Source: Fimenecus sp045593555 (lineage in GTDB: Bacteria; Bacillota; Clostridia; Oscillospirales; Acutalibacteraceae). Taken from it: a stretch of DNA of 43,261 bases. The notes under the pieces are model-generated. The model saw only the letters and a list, made by a program, of their open reading frames with translations, searched no databases and had not been told where the DNA came from. Made by a program: the position numbers and the translations under genes. The stretch lies in assembly GCA_045593555.1 (NCBI GenBank), contig JAZNWU010000011.1, positions 1-43,261 of the forward strand. Reading direction: 5' to 3'. Shown here piece by piece: positions 1 to 7,696 of this stretch. The first letter of the stretch is position 1; each line of letters opens with the position of its first letter.

Positions 1-2610
1 GAGATAAATAGGCACTTCAATTCTGCCATTGAAACCACTACCTACATTCATACTTGCCAACACTTCTGCAACACCTTGCTTAATCGTGTCGAGTGGTGCT
101 TCGATGTTTGTCTGTCCTCGTGGTTGGTCATTGACAATAGCTAAAAAGGGATTACCACCGGGAAGAACTGTACCTTTTGCAAGTTGTGGAATTGGTATTT
201 TTGATATGTTAAAACCTACCCAATCACCACCTAAAACATCAGGGAGTGTAAAACCAAAGGAATTGAGCTTATCAATTAGCTTGTTGATTCCATTAATAAC
301 CCATTTGATAAGGCCGTTAATCATATCTTTACCTTTTTGTCCCCAGTAAGAAGCAGTAAAGTATTTAGCAACTTTTGTGTCCCACCAATCCTTGATTTTG
401 TTCCAAGTTTCTTTTATCTTGTTGTGGATGGCATCCCAATCAAGTGTGGCAGCTGATGACACCAATCCTACGGCACCTGCTGCAATTAAAGCGATACCAA
501 GAGGTATGCCAACACCTGAGGCAACCAAGATAATGCCTAATACCAACAAACCAAATGAAACGCCCGCCACAAGACCTGCATTTTTCTGAATAAAGCTTGA
601 AATTGTAGTGGTAATCTTGTCCCAATTCAATGCTACGGTTGCAACCAATGCTGTTGCACCTACAAGAATTAACCCAATACCCAATGGAAGACTTGCACCT
701 GTTGCCACTAAAATAATGCCCAATACTAACATTGCCAACGAAACACCGACAACAAGACCGGCATTCTTTTGAAAGAAATCTTTAATTGCATCAGGTATTG
801 CACTCCAGTTTAATGCAATGGAAGCACATAAAGAAATAGCACCAGCTACTATTAATCCAATTGACAATGGTGTTGGACCTGCAAAGATACAAAGCATAAC
901 ACCAAGAGCTAACATAGCGCCACCTGCGATTGCAGTAATGGTTGATAAAATGCTTTTAACATCTGCTACATCAAATGCAACCAAAGAGGCAACCGAACCA
1001 ATTACCGCTGCTGCACCAGCAATAATAAAACCAATAGCAAGTGGTTTAGGGCTACTAAGAAACAAAAGCATTACGCCAATTGCAATCAATGCACCACCTA
1101 TAGCACCCATAATCGAGGCGAGTGTTTTGATTACATCCTTACCTATATCGGTTTCTGCTATAGACGCTTCGGTTACTGCAAACAATGTAGCACCTGCAAC
1201 AATAAAACCGATACCCCAACCAACATGACCTGTACATAGCAATATTACGCCAATAGCCACTAAAGCACCGCCAACAACACCCATAATTGTTGTAAGCATG
1301 GCATCAACTTCATCAGCAACAGCTTGTCCGTTGAAATCACTATCCCATTCTTCAAGCCCTAAATCACTCAATCCAGCAGAGGATGAGCCACCACCTGAAC
1401 CATTTGATGTGTCTTGAGAGAGTGTGTTAAGTTCATCAAATCCTGCAAGTGACTTTTTCAACTCTTTATTTGTTCCTTTTACGGCATCAGTTAAGTCGTT
1501 TTGATTATCAACCGAACCGGCTATTGCATTGGATTGTTTTGTTGTTGTGTCGATTGTCTTTCCGCTGAGTTTTGCAATAATCTGTAAACCTCTTGTGAGA
1601 ACATTCAATACCATTGTTCCAACTCTCAAAATGGGAAGTAAGATTTTATTAACAACTTGTCCCCAAGTGTTTTTGAAATCCTCAAATGCAGCGTTAAATC
1701 GCATTCGTGTTAATGCAGAAGTGTTTGTGACCTCTGTACCATATTTCTTTGTAGCCTGTTCAAGAATAGCCATTGAGCGTATCTGCTGTTGAGTATAAGC
1801 ATCTAACTTTTCCCAACTCTTACCGTCAGCCATTCGCTTAAAGGCATCTGTCATTTCAATGGTTTTGACATTAACGAAAATGCCTAAATCTTCAATAGCT
1901 TCTGTATTTCCTAACAGACCTGAACGGATACGCTCCTGAACATCAGCGACATCACGACCTGTCTTACTTGCAACAACTGCTGTCATATTGAGGTAATAAT
2001 TTGTCAAGTTTGCATTTGTTGCCTGGTCAGCCCATACGCTGAACAGATTGCCATAAACCGATGCATAAGATGCAGCTGCTGACTTTGACATACCTAATGC
2101 ACGAGCGTTACTGTCAATAAAATCTCCGATTTTATCACTTGCCTGACCGTAAATATCAATTAAACGTTGAACACTCGCTTCTGTGCTTGTTGCCATTTGA
2201 CCTGCTTCTTTTGAAAAATTCCAAATAGCTGTAATGCTCAAATAGGTCATAAGATAAGAGCCCAATCGTTTTAAAGAGGTGCTGACTTTGTCAACTGCAC
2301 TTTTTGCTGTGTTTCCGCTTTTTTTACTTGCAGTTCCATACTTATCAACTTGGTGTGTCATATCCTTGTAGGCTTGTTCCAAATCTTTAACGGCTACTTT
2401 GTTTGTTTTTAAATCATCCCAAGCCTTTTTTTGTGCTTCAGATTGATTTAATCCCTGCTTGCGATAAACTCCCGACAGACTTTGTGCAAGACTTCTCTGC
2501 TCATTCATACTTAATTGTGCAAACTTCGTGATTTCCGAAAATCCCTTTTTTGCCCCAACTGTATCAATTTTAGTGTTTATCCTTATAGAACCATCATATG
2601 TACCTGACAT
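1..2610 (-). CDS. Phage tail tape measure protein (3' end outside window)
   Basis: Tape measure protein sets tail length and is threaded inside the tail tube. The reading frame is open for 870 codons from the ATG at 2610 to the window edge, so the C-terminus is missing. The N-terminal 150 residues are polar and helix-prone. A Ser/Gly-rich linker (about 1380-1410) precedes five hydrophobic Gly/Ala-rich units, then a Trp/Lys-rich stretch. A GGAG site lies upstream of the ATG. It follows the Gp15-like gene, the usual place for a tape measure gene in A118-like siphophages. Identity is inferred from size, position and composition. Confidence 0.88.
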   Translation of the reverse strand, partial: MSGTYDGSIRINTKIDTVGAKKGFSEITKFAQLSMNEQRSLAQSLSGVYRKQGLNQSEAQKKAWDDLKTNKVAVKDLEQAYKDMTHQVDKYGTASKKSGNTAKSAVDKVSTSLKRLGSYLMTYLSITAIWNFSKEAGQMATSTEASVQRLIDIYGQASDKIGDFIDSNARALGMSKSAAASYASVYGNLFSVWADQATNANLTNYYLNMTAVVASKTGRDVADVQERIRSGLLGNTEAIEDLGIFVNVKTIEMTDAFKRMADGKSWEKLDAYTQQQIRSMAILEQATKKYGTEVTNTSALTRMRFNAAFEDFKNTWGQVVNKILLPILRVGTMVLNVLTRGLQIIAKLSGKTIDTTTKQSNAIAGSVDNQNDLTDAVKGTNKELKKSLAGFDELNTLSQDTSNGSGGGSSSAGLSDLGLEEWDSDFNGQAVADEVDAMLTTIMGVVGGALVAIGVILLCTGHVGWGIGFIVAGATLFAVTEASIAETDIGKDVIKTLASIMGAIGGALIAIGVMLLFLSSPKPLAIGFIIAGAAAVIGSVASLVAFDVADVKSILSTITAIAGGAMLALGVMLCIFAGPTPLSIGLIVAGAISLCASIALNWSAIPDAIKDFFQKNAGLVVGVSLAMLVLGIILVATGASLPLGIGLILVGATALVATVALNWDKITTTISSFIQKNAGLVAGVSFGLLVLGIILVASGVGIPLGIALIAAGAVGLVSSAATLDWDAIHNKIKETWNKIKDWWDTKVAKYFTASYWGQKGKDMINGLIKWVINGINKLIDKLNSFGFTLPDVLGGDWVGFNISKIPIPQLAKGTVLPGGNPFLAIVNDQPRGQTNIEAPLDTIKQGVAEVLASMNVGSGFNGRIEVPIYL
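450..1300 (-). repeat. Five tandem hydrophobic units inside the tape measure gene
   Basis: Translated on the minus strand, five units recur about every 180 bp (60 residues). Each has a pattern like GGALIAIGVMLL, a turn with Pro or Gly, then IGFIIAGA. Units lie near 1185-1300, 1000-1120, 820-940, 630-765 and 450-585. The last two are the most alike. They could be membrane-inserting segments used during DNA ejection; that role is inferred. Confidence 0.75.
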
Positions 2611-2627
2611 ATCGTATCAACTCCTTT

Positions 2628-3185
2628 CTACCAATCAGAATCAAGCAATGCCTGTTCTTCAGCGGTAAGTTTTATAGGAAGATTCACCATTTTACGATTT
2701 TGTCTGTAAAATTCCTCCTCCCATTTATCAAGTTTTATTCCTTTTGCTTTTTTGCTACGGATAGATACGATATTTGAGAATGTACATTCGCCAATTTCCA
2801 TATAAGCACCGATAAAGGACCACCAATGTGTGTATTTATTAGGCATTCGCACATCGTAGCCTAATGTTCGGCTTATTGGTGGTGCTAATTGTTTGAAATC
2901 GTGATGCCAATCCATTAACTGTGGTTTAGGTGCATCTTGTTCTTCATCGTCTTCTCCGTTGTTAATGATTTTAAACATTTCTTTGACGGCTTGTTCAAGG
3001 TTTACACATTTGGTCATATCATCTTCATAAAAGATAAATAATGCACACTGTAATTTTTCTTGTGTATCAAGCTCCTCATCATTCAATGCACCGATGACAT
3101 CAAGGACCATTCTGTAATCGCATTTATTCCGTATTGCGTATTCTTTTCCGTCTATGGTGACGGACATCGGTAAGTCCCACATCAT
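2628..3185 (-). CDS. Bacteriophage Gp15-like tail assembly protein
   Basis: A 185-residue protein resembling the Gp15 family of Listeria phage A118, which is encoded just before the tape measure gene and is thought to act in tail assembly. The start MWDLP, the segment around IDGKEYAIR and a Trp-rich middle (THWWSFIGAYM) fit that family. Its ATG overlaps the TGA of the upstream gene (ATGA), so translation is probably coupled. Two adjacent ATG codons make the exact start uncertain by one residue. Confidence 0.8.
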   Translation of the reverse strand: MMWDLPMSVTIDGKEYAIRNKCDYRMVLDVIGALNDEELDTQEKLQCALFIFYEDDMTKCVNLEQAVKEMFKIINNGEDDEEQDAPKPQLMDWHHDFKQLAPPISRTLGYDVRMPNKYTHWWSFIGAYMEIGECTFSNIVSIRSKKAKGIKLDKWEEEFYRQNRKMVNLPIKLTAEEQALLDSDW

Positions 3186-3694
3186 TTCTTTTGATATTTA
3201 CCGATATGTTTCTGCATTTTCTTTTCAGCATCTTTATTCGCATTCTCAATGTATCGCCTGAGTTCAGGAGCAATAGCTTCCAAGAAGTTGAGAATGAAAT
3301 AATTGCCATCTACAATGGCGAGAGGTGAGCAATATTTGAAAACAACGGAAGAAATGTTGCTGTCAAAGGCTGCATCGAGTTCTTCACAGATGATTCTCTT
3401 TGTTTCTGTAACAACTTTTGAAATGATTTTTGCTCTTTCAGTTATCTCTTTGAGTTGTTCTTCTGACAAATTCTGCACATCGTCAATTTCGTCAATTGAA
3501 ATAGGCTCACCACTATTTGATAATTCAAAATCTTCAAAATTGAGATTGTTCACCTTTTCAGCAATTTTATCTTTCGCTGACATTAGTCGTGTTGCAAGTT
3601 CCGGGTCGGATGGGTTAAAATAAATATTCTGCACATCTCCGTTATCAAATTCGATAGGAAATGCGACTTTACCTGTGCTTAATTTAATAGCCAT
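3182..3694 (-). CDS. Putative tail assembly chaperone
   Basis: 170 residues, mostly acidic and helical, between the tail tube gene and the Gp15-like gene. That is the position of the tail assembly chaperone in siphophages, where it holds the tape measure protein before tube polymerisation. A strong GGAGGT site precedes the ATG. Many such loci make an extended product by frameshifting. Here the next gene instead overlaps by ATGA, and I did not find a clear slippery site. Function is inferred from position and length. Confidence 0.65.
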   Translation of the reverse strand: MAIKLSTGKVAFPIEFDNGDVQNIYFNPSDPELATRLMSAKDKIAEKVNNLNFEDFELSNSGEPISIDEIDDVQNLSEEQLKEITERAKIISKVVTETKRIICEELDAAFDSNISSVVFKYCSPLAIVDGNYFILNFLEAIAPELRRYIENANKDAEKKMQKHIGKYQKK

Positions 3695-3711
3695 AATTAC
3701 CTCCGTTAAAA

Positions 3712-3743
3712 AGAAATCACCCTACCATTACGGTAAGGTGATT
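3712..3743 (-). terminator. Rho-independent terminator after the tail tube gene
   Basis: A 12-bp stem (3715-3726 with 3732-3743, one G-T pair) with a 5-base loop is followed on the minus strand by a T-rich run. It lies in the short gap after the tail tube gene and probably raises tube protein output over the downstream tail genes. Confidence 0.75.
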
Positions 3744-3752
3744 ATTGTTTGT

Positions 3753-4253
3753 TTACGCTGCATTTGGTGTGAATGTAGGAACCTTGTCGGCAAATGTGAC
3801 TGTACCTCTTGTCTTTTCGTTAGAATAGTGTACATCGATAGGCATATCAACATAAGCACTACCACCGATTTTTGTAGGACTGATTGTGCAGTTTTCTTGA
3901 ACATCTGCATCATAGCCTGCGCTTGTGTCACCAACATAGGAATAAACAGTAAGCATTTTGAACTGTGAAAGCAATTCAGGTGTGTTGTTCATCCAAATTT
4001 CGTGGAGCTTGAAAGCGAGTTTAGAACCACCACGAACAGTGAATGGGTCAAAGGTCTGTGATGGCTTCCAACCCTTAACAGATGTGTCGTTGTTACCGAG
4101 AATATCTGTACTCTCTTCTGTTTCAGGGTTTAAATCGATAGCACTATCCTCAATGCCTTTGCCTAAAAGTTCCCACTCGCCATCAATCTCAACATAGTGT
4201 TTGAGCAGTTTTCGAGGTGCTTTAACACCTGCAGCAATATTGAAATCTGACAT
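3753..4253 (-). CDS. Major tail tube protein
   Basis: 166 residues with the beta-rich profile of siphophage tail tube proteins. The N-terminus (MSDFNIAAGV), an EIDGEWELLGKGIED-like strand and a TFDPFTVRGGSKL segment fit the A118-type major tail protein. It lies after the connector genes and before the chaperone genes. A terminator directly downstream fits a highly expressed structural gene. Its protomers stack as rings round the tape measure protein. Confidence 0.82.
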   Translation of the reverse strand: MSDFNIAAGVKAPRKLLKHYVEIDGEWELLGKGIEDSAIDLNPETEESTDILGNNDTSVKGWKPSQTFDPFTVRGGSKLAFKLHEIWMNNTPELLSQFKMLTVYSYVGDTSAGYDADVQENCTISPTKIGGSAYVDMPIDVHYSNEKTRGTVTFADKVPTFTPNAA

Positions 4254-4267
4254 AGTTAATTTCTCCT

Positions 4268-4711
4268 TTACTTGATATAGTGTTTCTCATAGAAACATTG
4301 AATTTGAATTTGGTATCGCCCTGTAATGCCGTCATCTGATAATTCAAATAACATTCCATTCTGGGCTGTAATGTATTCTTCTGTGGGATTGTCACCTAAA
4401 GTAGGAGCTTTTCCCAATGTGGATTGTTCTTCAATCCATTCTGTGAATTCTTCAAGCCATCCTGATGCTTCAAGACGAACAAGGTCGTTAATAGTGAAAT
4501 GCATAGCATAAAGAGATACATTGTATTGTTTTTTGATAACAACATCGTCATATATATCTTCAGTTCTGCTTATTACACTTTCGCCTGTAGGCATAATGCC
4601 ATAGTTACCTGCTTCGGCATCAGTCCAATCAATATGAGCCTCACCAAATCGGTCTATGTTTGGATAACTTGCAATAAAATCACGAATTTTCTGTATTTTT
4701 GATGTACTCAT
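4268..4711 (-). CDS. Tail terminator / minor capsid-type protein
   Basis: 147 residues. In A118-like phages the gene before the major tail protein encodes a small tail-completion or terminator protein, often labelled minor capsid protein. The stretch YAMHFTINDLVRLEASGWLEEF looks like the helical core of that group. It overlaps the upstream minor capsid gene by one base (4711), so the module is translated as a tight unit. Assigned mainly by gene order. Confidence 0.65.
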   Translation of the reverse strand: MSTSKIQKIRDFIASYPNIDRFGEAHIDWTDAEAGNYGIMPTGESVISRTEDIYDDVVIKKQYNVSLYAMHFTINDLVRLEASGWLEEFTEWIEEQSTLGKAPTLGDNPTEEYITAQNGMLFELSDDGITGRYQIQIQCFYEKHYIK

Positions 4712-5118
4712 TATTTTCCTCCAGCTCTTTTCTTTGCACCTGCTATGATTTGTGCTCCGTGGTCTGCTTTCATTCGTTCAAACCAATGGCCACCACGCAT
4801 TGGGTCATAAGAACGACGGTCAGCAGTTTTGTAATATTGCTTTCTTGCATATGGTGCAATCCAACAAACTTCACCTTTGCCGATTTCCGTGCCGAGAATA
4901 CCACTTTTTTGAAGCATTGAAGACCTTAATGGAACATAACGGTTTGAAAATCTTAAAACCTCGCTGTCAACATACTTTTGAGCATCAGTATATTGACCAT
5001 TCCATTTTGCAGAGAATCCGGGATTCCATTCTAATCGTGCTTCTATAGTGCCTTTTTTTGTTTTATATTGAACAACTGCACCTTTTGGAGTTGTGATTTG
5101 TGCTATGACTTTACTCAT
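4711..5118 (-). CDS. Minor capsid protein (HK97 gp10-type connector)
   Basis: 135 residues. The YVPLRSSMLQKSG stretch and the C-terminal RGGHWFERMKADHG segment are typical of A118-type minor capsid protein 2, a head-tail connection protein. The Lys/Arg-rich tail may contact DNA or other neck proteins. It overlaps its neighbours on both sides by a few bases, as usual for this cluster. Confidence 0.72.
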   Translation of the reverse strand: MSKVIAQITTPKGAVVQYKTKKGTIEARLEWNPGFSAKWNGQYTDAQKYVDSEVLRFSNRYVPLRSSMLQKSGILGTEIGKGEVCWIAPYARKQYYKTADRRSYDPMRGGHWFERMKADHGAQIIAGAKKRAGGK

Positions 5119-5507
5119 TTACAATCAAATCTCCAATGACGAAGAGCAGGAAACCCGACACGATTGTCTTTTGCACTTGCAACTCGATATACCTCACGAT
5201 TTTTAAAAGCGTTGACGTCGTTTAATTCTGATGATGATACAGAACCAATAGCAATCAATGTCTTTTGTGGAATTAATGCCCACTGATTTGTAGGAATTGA
5301 TGTGAGCGATTTCCACTCATAAGGAGTAAGATATTTACCTTGTGGAGCATTTTCGGGAATACGACAAGTGAAATAGTCAGCAGAATTTAATCCTCTTTCT
5401 GTGGCTGTGCGTTCGGTTTTGCCTATAAAAGATACTCCGGGAATGAAAAAGCCATAAAATCTACCGTCATATTCATTTATAACGGTAATGTCTTTATTGG
5501 AAATCAC
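5115..5507 (-). CDS. Minor capsid / neck protein (DUF6751-like)
   Basis: 130 residues starting MISNKDITVINEYDG. The stretch YGFFIPGVSFIGKTE resembles a minor capsid family of A118-like phages that I associate with DUF6751. The beta-rich profile and position between the first connector and the next minor capsid gene suggest a head-tail stopper role. The gene overlaps both flanking genes by 4-14 bases. Confidence 0.65.
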   Translation of the reverse strand: MISNKDITVINEYDGRFYGFFIPGVSFIGKTERTATERGLNSADYFTCRIPENAPQGKYLTPYEWKSLTSIPTNQWALIPQKTLIAIGSVSSSELNDVNAFKNREVYRVASAKDNRVGFPALRHWRFDCK

Positions 5508-5856
5508 AATCTATCACACCTCCGTATAAGAGATTGACAGGGTAGGTGAGATACCTGTTAAATATCTCTTCCTTTTTTGCTTTTTCTTCTGCTTTTACAT
5601 CCTGAGAGTAGGAAACGGAAACACCGTCATTACTCGCTGAGGATACTCCTGCAGGGATAGAGGAAAAAGAATTGAGGACATCAATAAGTTCACACTCACA
5701 AGCAAAAAGATTGTCATTCATCTCTTCCATGTGCTTTGGTGCACGGTTAAATGTGCGATAGTCAATTTCAGCAGATGCTTGTCTTGATAAAGCGTTATAT
5801 GTAGCTTCATTAAGTTTTCCACCGTTCTGTACATAACTATCGTATGTGCTGTACAT
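5494..5856 (-). CDS. Putative head-tail connector protein
   Basis: 120 residues directly after the major capsid gene, where siphophages encode the DNA-packaging or head-tail adaptor that binds the portal ring. The N-terminal half (YNALSRQASAEIDYRTFNR) is helical, as expected for such adaptors. No catalytic motif is seen. Assignment rests on order and length. Confidence 0.6.
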   Translation of the reverse strand: MYSTYDSYVQNGGKLNEATYNALSRQASAEIDYRTFNRAPKHMEEMNDNLFACECELIDVLNSFSSIPAGVSSASNDGVSVSYSQDVKAEEKAKKEEIFNRYLTYPVNLLYGGVIDCDFQ

Positions 5857-5875
5857 ATCAATGCCCCCTTATTAA

Positions 5876-6745
5876 TTAAGCAGCAGCTGTGTGCTTGTGA
5901 ACGAATGCGAGGTCCTTGTTTGTAACACGGAAGCCTGAGTTCATTTCTGTCTGTGCCTTTGAACCAACAAATTCATCAGTATCAACAACTCTTGCTGTTT
6001 CAAAGTTTGTTACAGTTGAAAAAGCTTCATGGTAATACATGATGAAATCTACATTTGCAAAAGAAACAGTTTTAAGAGCACCTGTGTGGTCATAATACTT
6101 TGCGTTTGCTGCTGAAAGTCCATTGTTTTCAACAAAAATAAAACCGAGCCAATGACCAACATTGCCTGATTCATTGATTTTATCATTTCGTGATGGAGTG
6201 AATTCTGCACCCGCTGCTTCAAGAATAGTTGTGTAGAAATCAGGAGAACACATTACGACATTTGCCCTACCTTTCTTCTTTACAACTTCTTTACGCACAG
6301 CAAGAATAACACTTTTAATGTTTTCTTTTGTTGCTTCTCTTGTGTCTGCTGATACAGTTGCCTCATTAACGAGACAAGCACCAGCACTCAATTGCCAACC
6401 TTCACGAGCTTCAGCAATAGCAGTAGAAAGTCTTTCGTTTGCAAGTGGGAATTTTACTGCAGAAGCCTGAACTCCACGAATTTTCTTGGATTTTAAGTAG
6501 TTGTTGTTGAGAAGAATTGGAATTAATTCATCCTTTGCTTCCTCATCTGTAAAGTCTCTGCCTGGAGTACCAACTTCACAAGCTGTTGTGCTGAGTTTAT
6601 GCACATAGATAGCACCTGCAGGACCAATCTGATATTTATCGGTGCAAGTAACACCGGGAACGAAAACAGAGCCGAAGTAAAGATTAGGCTCTAAAATTGC
6701 TGAATATTTTTCATCAACATTTAACTGATTGTACATAATTGACAT
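5876..6745 (-). CDS. Major capsid protein
   Basis: 289 residues, immediately downstream of the scaffold gene. It forms the icosahedral head shell. The N-terminus (YNQLNVDEKYSAILEPNLYFG) and the C-terminal part with VTNFETARVVDTDEF and FRVTNKDLAFVHKH match the A118/HK97-type capsid proteins of Firmicutes phages. The length fits that group. There is no fused protease or delta domain; the separate scaffold gene supplies that role. Confidence 0.85.
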   Translation of the reverse strand: MSIMYNQLNVDEKYSAILEPNLYFGSVFVPGVTCTDKYQIGPAGAIYVHKLSTTACEVGTPGRDFTDEEAKDELIPILLNNNYLKSKKIRGVQASAVKFPLANERLSTAIAEAREGWQLSAGACLVNEATVSADTREATKENIKSVILAVRKEVVKKKGRANVVMCSPDFYTTILEAAGAEFTPSRNDKINESGNVGHWLGFIFVENNGLSAANAKYYDHTGALKTVSFANVDFIMYYHEAFSTVTNFETARVVDTDEFVGSKAQTEMNSGFRVTNKDLAFVHKHTAAA

Positions 6746-6765
6746 AAATAATTACCTCGTTTTCT

Positions 6766-7329
6766 TTAAGTGTTTTGATAAAATGGATTGTTTTTGTAGA
6801 AAGCATCCATATAAGCCTTATCACTTGACGGAGTTGGTGCAGGCTGTCCCGGAACAGTAACGGTAGGTGTTTTTCCGTCATCAAACAGATAACCGTTTTC
6901 TGTTTTTATGCTTTCAAGTTTAGCTGTAAAGTCTGCATCTCTGTTTTTGCTTTCTTTCAGAGCAGAGATGTCAAACAATGCTTTTACCGCTGTTACATTC
7001 TTTGCTTTTGCAGTAGATAACTGACCGTCAATCCAACTGTCAAACTCCATATCAGCAAGTTTTGTCTGAAATTCTTTGTCTTTTGATGCAAGGTCATTTG
7101 TAAGAGTCGCAACTTTATCTTTGAGTTCTTTTACATCAACACCCTCAAATTCTTTGAGTGCATTCTGTGCCGTATCTAACTGCGTTTTGTAGTTGTCTCT
7201 TGCTGTTTCAATTTTGTTGACTTCAACAATGGATTTGTAGTTTTCTCTGAAGTCCTTTTCAAACTCCGTGAGTTTGTCTGCAGGAACGGTTATACCGTGC
7301 TTTGCAAGAATGTTTTTGATGTCTGTCAT
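6766..7329 (-). CDS. Phage scaffolding protein (GP20-type)
   Basis: 187 residues with an almost continuous charged coiled-coil region (about 20-100), the signature of phage minor structural protein GP20, the scaffold of A118-like phages. The tail (from about residue 155) is Pro/Thr-rich and ends with a short aromatic segment that probably touches the capsid protein. It directly precedes the capsid gene. Confidence 0.85.
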   Translation of the reverse strand: MTDIKNILAKHGITVPADKLTEFEKDFRENYKSIVEVNKIETARDNYKTQLDTAQNALKEFEGVDVKELKDKVATLTNDLASKDKEFQTKLADMEFDSWIDGQLSTAKAKNVTAVKALFDISALKESKNRDADFTAKLESIKTENGYLFDDGKTPTVTVPGQPAPTPSSDKAYMDAFYKNNPFYQNT

Positions 7330-7413
7330 AATAAATCAACCTTTCTACATGATGTTTATACAGCTTTGTCTGCTGTTAAAGATTTTTAGCTTTTATACTC
7401 GGCAGAGTGGATA

Positions 7414-7450
7414 TAAAAATAGCACCCTCAACGATTGTCAAGAGTGCTAT
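7414..7450 (-). terminator. Hairpin terminator upstream of the scaffold gene
   Basis: A 14-bp stem including three G-T pairs (7419-7432 with 7437-7450) and a 4-base loop, followed on the minus strand by TTTTT. A TTGACA sits in its loop-side arm, so the same sequence could also hold a promoter for the capsid genes; that is only a possibility. Apart from this hairpin and the next one, I see no gene between 7330 and 7564. Confidence 0.6.
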
Positions 7451-7522
7451 GATTATTAAATTATCCGTCACTGGGACACATTGTTAAGAGGTGCGGACGG
7501 TCTTATCCGTAAAAATGGGTAC

Positions 7523-7550
7523 AAAAAAAGCACCTGCAAAGCAAGTACTT
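7523..7550 (-). terminator. Terminator after the minor capsid genes
   Basis: A 10-bp stem with two G-T pairs and a TTT loop is followed by seven Ts on the minus strand. It lies 15 bases after the stop of the 43-residue ORF and ends the terminase-portal-minor capsid transcript. Confidence 0.75.
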
Positions 7551-7564
7551 AAAAAATTATGCTT

Positions 7565-7696
7565 TTATATGTGTGGCCATTCGGTTAATTTTTCACTTTC
7601 TTCTTTTAACCGTTCTAATTCCACATCTCTTTCTTCAGGTGTCATATCATAAGTGGGTACGATATCCAAATATGATGATTTTATAGTTTTTCCCAT
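7565..7696 (-). CDS. Small acidic ORF after the minor capsid fusion gene
   Basis: A 43-residue ORF whose ATG lies inside the last codons of the minor capsid gene (16-base overlap) and which stops just before a terminator. The product starts MGKTIKSSYLDIVP, carries a PEERDVELERLKEE helix and is acidic. I do not recognise it. Overlap with a gene that ends in a metalloprotease-like domain raises the possibility of a partner or inhibitor, but nothing in the sequence proves it. Confidence 0.45.
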   Translation of the reverse strand: MGKTIKSSYLDIVPTYDMTPEERDVELERLKEESEKLTEWPHI

